Positions 9,286 to 17,215 of a DNA stretch of 52,411 nucleotides are shown here, piece by piece (the first letter of the stretch is position 1; each line of letters begins with the position of its first letter). The translations under genes were made by a program, and so were the position numbers. The notes beneath the pieces are model-generated. The model searched no databases and was not told the origin of the DNA. It saw only the letters and a program-made list of their open reading frames with translations. The stretch comes from GH45 sp046704385. Lineage in GTDB: Bacteria > Bacteroidota > Bacteroidia > Bacteroidales > SZUA-534. The stretch is from positions 1 through 52,411 of the forward strand of contig JBJKSB010000059.1 in the NCBI GenBank assembly GCA_046704385.1. Reading direction: 5' to 3'.

Positions 9286-9378
9286 TTGGGCTAAAGCCCA
9301 ATATTAGCAGAGGTTTAATAGCCCCTGGCTTAAGCCAGGGGTAACTTAAGCCCGGAAATAAAATGGGCTTTAGCCCAA
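9286..9378. repeat. REP-like nested palindrome cluster
   Basis: Three palindromes in 93 bp. TTGGGCTAAAGCCCAA lies at 9286-9301, a perfect 20-bp palindrome (cccctggcttaagccagggg) at 9322-9341, and TGGGCTTTAGCCCAA at 9364-9378. The third is the reverse complement of the first, so the unit is symmetrical. It lies between the ends of two convergent genes (namZ and marC). It could act as a bidirectional terminator, but the arrangement resembles REP/BIME elements mobilised by REP-associated tyrosine transposases. The remainder of 9205-9504 shows nothing else. Confidence 0.75.
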
Positions 9379-9504
9379 ATTGTAAATACCAGAATCTAAG
9401 TATCGTTGTTTTTAATATCTGCAGTTTAGTCTATTTGGAACATTTTTCCCGAACAATAGTGAATCGCAATAAGTAATTTTCAAAATTAGCCTTGCCCAGC
9501 CAGT

Positions 9505-10104
9505 TTATTGCTTAAACATGGGTATAAACTGCGCCACGAGTACCGTAAAATTCGAGATAAAAAGTTTTACAGCTATGGCCAACAATATAATTCCAAAGAA
9601 TTTTTTCATGATGTAAATACCAGCCTTTCCAACTATTTTTTCAATTACATGGGTCGATCTTAGTACAAAATAAACGAACACAATATTCAAAAACAGCGCA
9701 ATAATTATATTTATGGTATGATACTCAGCCCTGATTGCGAGTATGGTGGTAAACGATCCCGCCCCGGCAATCAATGGAAAAGCGATAGGTACAATGGAAG
9801 CTCCGCCCGGCATATCGTATTTAAAAATATCACGCCCTAAAATCATTTCAAGTGCAAGAAAAAGCAACACAAATGAACCAGCCACAGCAAACGATTTTAT
9901 ATCCACCCCAAATAAACCCAATAAAGCTTCGCCTACGAACAAAAACGAAACTAAAATTACAAAGGAGACCACCGTGGCCTGCAATGCATTAATTTCACCA
10001 CTTTTATTTTTTAAATCGATTATAATCGGGACTGAACCCAGTATATCAATAACCGCAAACAAAACTATAAATGCCGATACAATTTGAATTAAGTCGATAT
10101 GCAT
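9505..10104 (-). CDS. MarC family integral membrane protein
   Basis: A 199-residue protein with six hydrophobic segments. It carries the MarC/UPF0056 signatures: 'FAVIDILGSVPIIIDLK' near the N-terminus, 'GVDIKSFAVAGSFVLLFLAL' in the middle and 'SIVPIAFPLIAGAGSFTTIL' about residues 104-123. The family is inner-membrane and of unresolved function (once linked to multiple antibiotic resistance, later disputed). Start ATG at 10104. It is monocistronic here, convergent with namZ across the REP-like cluster. Confidence 0.9.
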   Translation of the reverse strand: MHIDLIQIVSAFIVLFAVIDILGSVPIIIDLKNKSGEINALQATVVSFVILVSFLFVGEALLGLFGVDIKSFAVAGSFVLLFLALEMILGRDIFKYDMPGGASIVPIAFPLIAGAGSFTTILAIRAEYHTINIIIALFLNIVFVYFVLRSTHVIEKIVGKAGIYIMKKFFGIILLAIAVKLFISNFTVLVAQFIPMFKQ

Positions 10105-10248
10105 AACCTTTTCGTTTAATTTTTAAAATGGCTGCAAATGTATAATTTTCTTTTAATCAATTGCCAGCTAAGTAGGTATGATAAAATCTGTTATTAAACT
10201 TGTCCGGATTTAAAATGCCTTTTAAAAGGATTCTTTGAACTAACCCCA

Positions 10249-10280
10249 ATTATTCATCATAACAAAATATGATGAATAAT
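10249..10280. promoter_or_regulatory. Perfect 12-bp inverted repeat upstream of LRR gene
   Basis: ATTATTCATCAT at 10249-10260 and its exact reverse complement at 10269-10280 are separated by 8 nt. It lies in the divergent spacer between marC (minus) and the leucine-rich-repeat gene (plus). That position suits an operator or a weak hairpin; there is no T-run, so a terminator is less likely. Confidence 0.5.
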
Positions 10281-10353
10281 ACGGGCTAAATTTTGGGAAA
10301 GTATTTTGATCCTCTAACTTTAGGGATTGTAATACTAATATTTTATAAGGTAA

Positions 10354-11826
10354 ATGAAAAAACTCTTTCTCCTATTTATATTATTAAATTCGGCTTTGCT
10401 TTATGGTCAGGAACTTGAAATAAAAATTGCCGAAGATGAGCCATATTATGTTCCACAGGAAATAAATGTAGAGATTTATCTGTTGAACACTTCAGCAGAT
10501 TCACTGACCTATTTTAATTCATTGGGCCCTTCGTGGGATTCATTTAATGAAACCTGGGAATTAAGCGCTAACTATAAAGCAATTGAGGTTTTACCAATGA
10601 ACGGAGCTTTCGACCACAAATTTCCCGATAGTACCATTATTACGTTACCTCCCGGAGAAAAAAAACTGATAAGGACTCATACCATTCCGCTAAAAACCGA
10701 GGGCTTTTACAGTCTTACCTACACGCAGGAGCAATCCCCGGAATTTGTAAGCAGGCAAAATGCCGATATGTCGGTTACCGATTCAATAATAAATAAAATT
10801 ACCCGGTTTAAAGTATCAAAAAACCTGAAATTCAGGGTATATGAACAGTTCGATACTACCATTTACAAAAAAAACTCCATGACATGGGACGAATGGAGAG
10901 AATACCGGAATGTCAAAGTATTTACCCGCGACCATTATTTTGATAATATTTATGCGGCTCTGAAAAAGCCACAGGATGTATATTCGCTCGATATGTATTG
11001 CAATGGTTTTACAGCTGAAGATATCAGGCATATTGGACGGTTAAAGAACCTGAAAGCGCTTAAACTGTATTTTTTCGATCTGGATTCATTCCCGGCTGAA
11101 ATAGCAAACCTGAATCTTTTTGAGCTTACCATATTACCTAAAAATGAAAAAGCTATCGATTTTTCTGCAGGAATTTCAAATAATCACACCCTGCGTGAGT
11201 TAAGAGTGAAACTATTTGGCCCCTTTCCGGAACAAATACTAAGTTTGAATAAACTAACCACACTCGATATAAGCGATGGTAATGTCAGTGCCTTGCCCGA
11301 TTTAAGTGCACTGGAAAACCTTGAGGTACTCAACGTAAACAACAATGACATTGGCCCCTTGCAAAATGTTAATCTCAACAAATTGACTCATTTGAGCGAT
11401 TTAGATCTGAGTGGAAATAAAAAGATCGACGATATTACGCCTTTGCTAACCTGTACCAATCTTGAATTTTTAGTACTTACACGTACCAGTATCCCGGAAA
11501 TCCCTTCTGAGATTGAAGATCTGGATAAATTAAAAAGACTTAGCGTTTCAAATAAACTGACCACCATTTCCGACAGTTTGGGTAATTTGACTGATATGAG
11601 GTATTTAAGCTTTAGTGGTAACCGCAATCTGGATAGCATTCCTTACACCATTATCAGGATGAAAAACCTGTTACATTTCGACATGAGCCGTACCAATGTA
11701 AAAATGCTGCCCACAGGTATTTCTGAGTTACCTCTTGAAAAAGTTATGATATATAATACGCCCTGCGAGGTTACAAAAGACTATAAAGAGCTTAAGAAAA
11801 GGCTTAAAGATGATTTTAAAGAGTAA
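10354..11826 (+). CDS. Secreted leucine-rich-repeat protein
   Basis: 490 residues with a signal peptide (MKKLFLLFILLNSALLYGQ). The N-terminal half (about 20-160) looks like an immunoglobulin-like or beta-sandwich region without a recognised family. The C-terminal half (about 200-470) contains some ten leucine-rich repeats of the type 'LNKLTTLDISDGNVSALPDL', 'LTHLSDLDLSGNKKIDDITP' and 'LTDMRYLSFSGNRNLDSIP'. LRR arrays serve protein-protein binding. No sorting domain or anchor is seen at the C-terminus, so it is probably periplasmic or secreted. Monocistronic; the inverted repeat upstream may regulate it. Confidence 0.8.
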   Translation: MKKLFLLFILLNSALLYGQELEIKIAEDEPYYVPQEINVEIYLLNTSADSLTYFNSLGPSWDSFNETWELSANYKAIEVLPMNGAFDHKFPDSTIITLPPGEKKLIRTHTIPLKTEGFYSLTYTQEQSPEFVSRQNADMSVTDSIINKITRFKVSKNLKFRVYEQFDTTIYKKNSMTWDEWREYRNVKVFTRDHYFDNIYAALKKPQDVYSLDMYCNGFTAEDIRHIGRLKNLKALKLYFFDLDSFPAEIANLNLFELTILPKNEKAIDFSAGISNNHTLRELRVKLFGPFPEQILSLNKLTTLDISDGNVSALPDLSALENLEVLNVNNNDIGPLQNVNLNKLTHLSDLDLSGNKKIDDITPLLTCTNLEFLVLTRTSIPEIPSEIEDLDKLKRLSVSNKLTTISDSLGNLTDMRYLSFSGNRNLDSIPYTIIRMKNLLHFDMSRTNVKMLPTGISELPLEKVMIYNTPCEVTKDYKELKKRLKDDFKE

Positions 11827-12002
11827 TTTGTAAGCAGCGTTCGGTCAATAAAGCCAGTTGAATTACGAGTAGTAGTCTGAATTCGAAATTGGAAAGTTGG
11901 AATTATGTAACATGGTAATAATCCCTTTTTTCCACTATTCCATTTTTCAAAAAATGATTTAACAGATGTGTCAAACCATATAACGCCTCATTGATGTTGA
12001 CA

Positions 12003-13124
12003 CTAATACTTAACAGACAATCCTTCAAAGTAGTTGTTTTTTTTAGCCCTTTGTAAGGTAAAACTAAAAGTACTCCCTTTATCTTTTTTACTTTCAACCC
12101 ATATTTTATCGCCATGTTTTTCAATAAATTCTTTACACAAAATAAGTCCCAAACCATTACCTTTTTCGTTATTTGTGCCGGGTAACGACGATTTATGTTC
12201 AAGAATAAAGAGTTTTTGAACCTGCTCCTGTGACATTCCTATTCCGTTATCGATGATTGAAACCACCACTTGGTGGTTTTCAGGATCATCATCACTTATA
12301 ATATTGATTTTACCATTATTAGGTGTAAATTTTGCCGCATTCGACAACAAATTTCTAACTACAAGTTCCATGATATTTTCGTCCATAATTACCTCATGGT
12401 TAGTGTCAATTAAGTTAAAAACTGAAATGTTTTTTTTCTCGAAAACCTCTTCATGCTTTTGAAGGGTCTGTTCCATAAAATAAAAAAGATTTATCGTGCT
12501 TTTATTTGCTACAACTCCATTCAATTGTGAGTGCGACCAGTTTATAAGATTATGTGTTAAATTTACGCCCTGGTACGAGCTTTCATAAATTAAATCAATA
12601 TATCGCTTAAGTTCATCCATACTAAACTCCTCAATTCTCTCTTTCAACACTTTTGACAATCCGTAAATAGATGCAAAAGGGCTTGATAAATCATGACCCA
12701 AAACTGAAAAGAGTATATTTTTAACCGAATTCAATTCATGAAGTTCTTTTTCGGTTTTATTTTTATTTATGGCTATATCCACTGCAATTCGCAATTCTCT
12801 TTCTTTAACCGGTTTTATAATATAAGCGTAAGGCTCAGTAAATTGAGCACGCTTAAGTGTTTCATTATCATCGTAGGCAGTAAGATAAATAACCGGAACA
12901 GGTTGTTGTTTCTGTATTTCATTAACCGTATCAATTCCATCTCTGCCTTCGCCCAGGTTTATATCACTTAAAATAATATCGGGCCCAAACCCCTTGGCTT
13001 TTTCAACGGCCTCTGTGTAATTTACCGCTGTCGCTACATTATAGCCCATTTGACTCAATCGATATTCAAGTTCATCAAGCGCTATAACATTATCCTCAAT
13101 AACTAAAATGTTTGTATTCATCAC
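12003..13124 (-). CDS. Response regulator-histidine kinase (REC-HisKA-HATPase)
   Basis: A 373-residue cytosolic protein with a receiver domain at the front (ILVIEDN acidic pocket, phospho-Asp in 'DIILSDINLG', Thr in 'VIYLTAY', Lys in 'IIKPVKE'). A HisKA domain ('FSVLGHDLSSPFASIYG', His about 151) and a GHKL ATPase ('VVRNLLSNAAKFTPNNG', 'IIDNGIGMSQ', 'GNGLGLILCKEF') follow. The ATG overlaps the stop of the upstream sensor kinase by 4 bases, so the two are co-translated. The layout suggests that the membrane sensor phosphorylates the receiver, which then controls this second kinase. No DNA-binding output exists in the pair. Confidence 0.88.
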   Translation of the reverse strand: MMNTNILVIEDNVIALDELEYRLSQMGYNVATAVNYTEAVEKAKGFGPDIILSDINLGEGRDGIDTVNEIQKQQPVPVIYLTAYDDNETLKRAQFTEPYAYIIKPVKERELRIAVDIAINKNKTEKELHELNSVKNILFSVLGHDLSSPFASIYGLSKVLKERIEEFSMDELKRYIDLIYESSYQGVNLTHNLINWSHSQLNGVVANKSTINLFYFMEQTLQKHEEVFEKKNISVFNLIDTNHEVIMDENIMELVVRNLLSNAAKFTPNNGKINIISDDDPENHQVVVSIIDNGIGMSQEQVQKLFILEHKSSLPGTNNEKGNGLGLILCKEFIEKHGDKIWVESKKDKGSTFSFTLQRAKKNNYFEGLSVKY

Positions 13125-15544
13125 TTTTCAAATTTAATGGTGAATTGCGTTCCGTTGTTCGATATAATATCTAAATCACCAAACAATTGGCGTTTTGATA
13201 AATTAAATATGATAAACATACCTAATGAATCTGTTGATGCATGGGAAAACCCTTCAGGCAGTCCAACACCATCATCAGTAATTTTTAAAAGAACGGTTGA
13301 ATCGTTCAAATTTTTCAACTCAATATGGATGTTCCCGTTGGTTTGGTGTAAAAAGCCATGCTTTAATGAATTGCTAATAATTTCATTTACAATTAATGAA
13401 CATGGCAAAGCCTTTTCAATAGATAACATGACTTTCTCAAGTTTTTCCGCAACAAGTATCTTTTTATCAGGCTGTTGGTAAGCAACCAATAAGTGCTGAA
13501 CAATATCATGAATTTGCTTGCTAAGGTCAATCTCCCTAAAATTTTCGCTCCGGTAAATCTGTTCGTTAATTAATGCTATGGATGTTATTCGATTGATGCT
13601 GTCCTGGAGTACCAGTTTTACTTCCTTTTCATTGGTAATGCGTTGTTGTTTAAAAAGCAGACTGCCTATAGTTTGCAGATTATTTTTTACCCTGTGATGG
13701 ACTTCTTTTAACAGCACATTTTTATCATCAAGTGCTTCAACCAGCTTTTTGTTCGAAATTTCAAGTTGCTTTTTGGCCACATTCAATTCTGTTAAATCAA
13801 CCGATGTGGTATAAACCATTTTCCGCCCCCGGGTTTCCACCAGCTCGGCATAGGTTACCACATCATAAATTTTCCCGTCTGAACTGGTTATAGTTCCCCT
13901 TGCATGTTCAACTTTCCCTATATTTTTAAGAATCTTTTTCAGTTCCAATAAACGCTCTTCAGTAATAATACTTAAATCGGCGGGAGTTTTCCCCATTATT
14001 TCTTCTGCAGGCAGGTTAATAATCTCCGTATAAGCCTCATTTACTTTTACATATCGGGTGGTTTCAAAATCGAGTACGGCAACCGGGATTGGGTTTGCTC
14101 TAAAGTACCGGTCAAGAGCCTGCTCATTCTCCATGATAATATGATGAGCTTCCTCTTTTTCTGTTACATCCTGAACCGTTCCTATTGAGTTAACCGGGAT
14201 TCCTTTTTCGGTATAATTTGTATCGCACTGTTCGTGTACATATTTTATTTTACCATTTCTCAGTAAAATCTTATGCGTAACTTCAAATTTGCTTTTGTTA
14301 GCTATAGATTCCTTAAAAGCCGTGTCAACCCGTTCTTTATCCTCAGGATGTATAAATTCAATAAAATCCTTATAGGCTGGTGTAAATTCATCTTTATTTA
14401 TTTCATAGATCTTATAAACCTCGTCGGACCAAACAAATTTATTATGCAAAATATCAAGACTCCAGTGTCCGATTTTTGCGATAGATTGTGCTTTTAACAG
14501 ATTCTCTTCGCTTAACCGTAATGCATTTTCTGCTTTTTTCTTATCGGTTATATTGTGCTTAATACCAAAATAATTTACAGTTGTTCCATTATTATTAAAA
14601 GTTGGCGCAATAAAAGCATCCTCATAAAACAGCTCTCCCTCTTTGGTTTTATTAATAAATTCGCCATGCCAGGTTTTCCCATGAGTCAACTTATCCCATA
14701 ATTCCTTATAAATTTCTCTCTTTACCAAACCCGATTGCAGAATTCTGGGATTTTGACCTATTGCTTCATTAATACTATGACCCGTTGTATCACAAAAAGC
14801 TTTATTTACATACTCTAAATTACCTTCAAGATTAGTGACCATAATGGATGCCGGATTTTGTTCAACTATATCGGAAAGCATTTTTAAATGTTTTTCATCC
14901 TCTTCTTTAAAAAGAAAAATAAAATTGATGGTTAAAACATAGCTAACCAGAAAATACACTAAAAATGAAGCTATTTCAGATGCCCGATTATAAAATAACT
15001 GAATTTGATCGCCTATAATTATTGCATCCAAACATCGGTATATTCCAAATAATGCAATTAAAAACAGTAGCCCTCCGGTTGAAGCTTTTAGCTTGGTAAG
15101 TGGTTTTGTACGAACCATGATAATAGCTGATAATACAAAAAGAGACGAATAGGTCACAAACACCAGAATAACTCTGATATGTAACGAATTATAAATATTA
15201 AGTGCAAATATTAATGCCCCGATACCAGCCACTGATAAAAAAAGCCATATTTTGTTTTTTATTCGTTGGTTCCCGAAAATCGTAAATGAATAAGTTTCAA
15301 GCGAGATACCAAAAATAGCAGGAATATTCCCGGCCAGAATACTTGCGGAGTAAGGAACATCGTCTCTTATAATAGCATAAAATAAAATAGAAACTGCCTG
15401 CAAAAATTTGCCCAATATATATAAATTAAACCATCGTGCATTAATGTTTATGAGTATCCGGTATAACGACAAGAATGCCCCTATGGCAATGTCTGCTATA
15501 AAAAATAAAGTAAAAACCGTTTTAATATCGAAACTCATAACCAT
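13121..15544 (-). CDS. Membrane sensor histidine kinase, 7TM-PAS-PAS-PAS-HisKA_2
   Basis: 807 residues. The first 215 or so hold about seven hydrophobic segments (a membrane sensor region of no named family that I can assign). Three PAS domains follow: 'IVEQNPASIMVTNLEGNLEY', 'AKIGHWSLDILHNKFVWSDE' and 'FRANPIPVAVLDFETTRYVK'. A HisKA_2-type dimerisation segment with 'LLKEVHHRVKNNLQ' (phosphoacceptor His) and a GHKL ATPase ('VNEIISNSLKHGF', 'ITDDGVGLPEG') end the protein. HisKA_2 kinases usually feed stand-alone receivers, matching the overlapping REC-bearing gene downstream. Divergent from the sigma-factor operon. The ligand is unknown. Confidence 0.88.
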   Translation of the reverse strand: MVMSFDIKTVFTLFFIADIAIGAFLSLYRILININARWFNLYILGKFLQAVSILFYAIIRDDVPYSASILAGNIPAIFGISLETYSFTIFGNQRIKNKIWLFLSVAGIGALIFALNIYNSLHIRVILVFVTYSSLFVLSAIIMVRTKPLTKLKASTGGLLFLIALFGIYRCLDAIIIGDQIQLFYNRASEIASFLVYFLVSYVLTINFIFLFKEEDEKHLKMLSDIVEQNPASIMVTNLEGNLEYVNKAFCDTTGHSINEAIGQNPRILQSGLVKREIYKELWDKLTHGKTWHGEFINKTKEGELFYEDAFIAPTFNNNGTTVNYFGIKHNITDKKKAENALRLSEENLLKAQSIAKIGHWSLDILHNKFVWSDEVYKIYEINKDEFTPAYKDFIEFIHPEDKERVDTAFKESIANKSKFEVTHKILLRNGKIKYVHEQCDTNYTEKGIPVNSIGTVQDVTEKEEAHHIIMENEQALDRYFRANPIPVAVLDFETTRYVKVNEAYTEIINLPAEEIMGKTPADLSIITEERLLELKKILKNIGKVEHARGTITSSDGKIYDVVTYAELVETRGRKMVYTTSVDLTELNVAKKQLEISNKKLVEALDDKNVLLKEVHHRVKNNLQTIGSLLFKQQRITNEKEVKLVLQDSINRITSIALINEQIYRSENFREIDLSKQIHDIVQHLLVAYQQPDKKILVAEKLEKVMLSIEKALPCSLIVNEIISNSLKHGFLHQTNGNIHIELKNLNDSTVLLKITDDGVGLPEGFSHASTDSLGMFIIFNLSKRQLFGDLDIISNNGTQFTIKFEK

Positions 15545-15718
15545 GCTTTTTTAAGGTTACGACTATTGTTATCGGGGGTTGAGGCTTAAAAGTTAGCAAA
15601 AGGTTAACGGTAGGGTTAGCAAAAGGTTAACCAAATTATGCTTCAAAATTCCACCTCCACTGTATTGCTATATAATTTTTTTATACATTTAGCCTTCAAT
15701 TCTTCAAAGCATAATAAT

Positions 15719-16297
15719 ATGCACAACCAATTAAGTACTGAAGTAATTCAAAAACTCAAAAATTCCGATAAGGATGCTTTTAAAATTATTTTCGATGAAT
15801 TTTACGATTCGGTTTTCAACAATATTTACTTTAAAACAAAAGATTATGAAATAGCCCGTGATTTAGCACAGGAAACATTTATAAAATGTTGGGACAATCG
15901 CGAAAATATCGATAATACAAAGTCATTATATTTTTGGTTAATCACTATAGCCTCAAACCTTACTACCAACCATTTTAAACGTACACAAATGTTGAACAGG
16001 CATCATAATATAATAAAAAATGAGGGTAGCAATGCCTATGCACATGTAAGTGAACAAATGGAGGCAAATCAGTTACAACAACAAATTGACGAGATAATAG
16101 CGAAATATTTACCGGCCAAATGTCAAACCATTTTTATTATGAGCCGTTTTGAGGGAAAAAGTAATTCAGATATTGCTGAAGAATTATCCATTTCCAAAAA
16201 AACCGTTGAAAACCAACTTTTTGAAGGATTAAAAATTATCAGAAAAAAAATAAAAAAAACTATAGGAGTTTTTAACTACTCGTTTGTATTAATATAA
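15719..16297 (+). CDS. ECF RNA polymerase sigma factor (FecI/Bacteroidetes type)
   Basis: 192 residues from ATG 15719; the frame is open upstream to 15638, but 15719 gives the standard N-terminus 'MHNQLSTEVIQKLKNSDKDA'. Region 2 is 'YEIARDLAQETFIKCWDNR' and region 4 is 'FIMSRFEGKSNSDIAEELS' followed by a helix-turn-helix recognition helix (KKTVENQL). The FecR-type anti-sigma gene begins 12 bp downstream, the usual cell-surface signalling arrangement. It likely directs transcription of its own receptor operon when the TonB receptor binds substrate. Confidence 0.92.
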   Translation: MHNQLSTEVIQKLKNSDKDAFKIIFDEFYDSVFNNIYFKTKDYEIARDLAQETFIKCWDNRENIDNTKSLYFWLITIASNLTTNHFKRTQMLNRHHNIIKNEGSNAYAHVSEQMEANQLQQQIDEIIAKYLPAKCQTIFIMSRFEGKSNSDIAEELSISKKTVENQLFEGLKIIRKKIKKTIGVFNYSFVLI

Positions 16298-16309
16298 AGT
16301 AAAACTGAA

Positions 16310-17215
16310 ATGGAATCTTTTTTTAAGCGCTTAAAAGATAAATATGCTTCTGGTGAATCTTCCGGGTTGCAGGAATTAGAAGATCTGGAGCGTATTTGGA
16401 ATATTTCAGGAAAACGTAAACCCATAAAGCCCCCTGATAAAGCATTGGAATGGGAACGTATTGAACAACGTTTAACCGTAAATAAACCGAAAAATAAATT
16501 AATGCATGTAAGCTTTGTTCGAAAATTGGCTGCTTCAATTCTTATTTTGTTGGCCAGTGGGGCACTTATTTACATTTTAGGTTTTAAAACCAATGTGTAT
16601 CAAACCTTATCGGATACTAAAATTGTTGAATTACCCGATGGATCAGAGGTAACCCTAAATAAAAACAGTGAACTGGTGGTTAAAGCAATGTTCAACAAAT
16701 GGTCCCGTAACGTTGAACTCACCGGTGAAGCCTATTTTAAGGTTACCAAAGCAAAACATCCGTTTGTAATAAGTACGAAAGTTGCTCAAATTACAGTTGT
16801 AGGTACTAAATTCAATGTGAATGCGCGCCCTGCAAAAGTTGAACTGGCTGTAAACGAGGGTATTGTAGATTTTTGCAACATCAAGGATTTAGACCATAAA
16901 ATTCGGGTACCTAAGGGATTTTTATCAAACTGTACAAAAAACTCAAAACCGGAACAACCACAAAAAATACTTTTAGATAATTACCCGGGTTGGATATATG
17001 GTAAACTTAGCTTCCAAAATAATACAATAGCTGAAATATGCTCTGCTTTAGAGTCCTCCTACAATATAAAAATTGACATCCGGGAGGACTCTATTAGTAC
17101 CAAAATTATTACCGGAACACTTGATAGCTCTGATCCTGAAGAAATTATAAAAATACTTTGTACCCTTATCCATCAAAATTATAAGATAGAACAGGATAAA
17201 TATGTTATATATTAA
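16310..17215 (+). CDS. FecR family anti-sigma regulator
   Basis: 301 residues. A cytosolic N-terminal part (1-68) is followed by one membrane segment 'LAASILILLASGALIYILGF' (about 71-90) and a periplasmic FecR domain: 'IVELPDGSEVTLNKNSELVV', 'RNVELTGEAYFKVTKAKHPF', 'ITVVGTKFNVNARP'. The C-terminal region (DUF4974-like, 'LSFQNNTIAEICSALESSYN') resembles an STN fold. It holds the ECF sigma factor inactive until signalled by the STN domain of the receptor. Its stop lies 14 bp inside the receptor gene, so translation is coupled. Confidence 0.9.
   Translation: MESFFKRLKDKYASGESSGLQELEDLERIWNISGKRKPIKPPDKALEWERIEQRLTVNKPKNKLMHVSFVRKLAASILILLASGALIYILGFKTNVYQTLSDTKIVELPDGSEVTLNKNSELVVKAMFNKWSRNVELTGEAYFKVTKAKHPFVISTKVAQITVVGTKFNVNARPAKVELAVNEGIVDFCNIKDLDHKIRVPKGFLSNCTKNSKPEQPQKILLDNYPGWIYGKLSFQNNTIAEICSALESSYNIKIDIREDSISTKIITGTLDSSDPEEIIKILCTLIHQNYKIEQDKYVIY

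Noticed and set aside
12003..15544. Phytochrome or diguanylate cyclase output in the two-component pair
   Set aside because: Only PAS, HisKA, HATPase and receiver motifs were found; no GGDEF or EAL motif.
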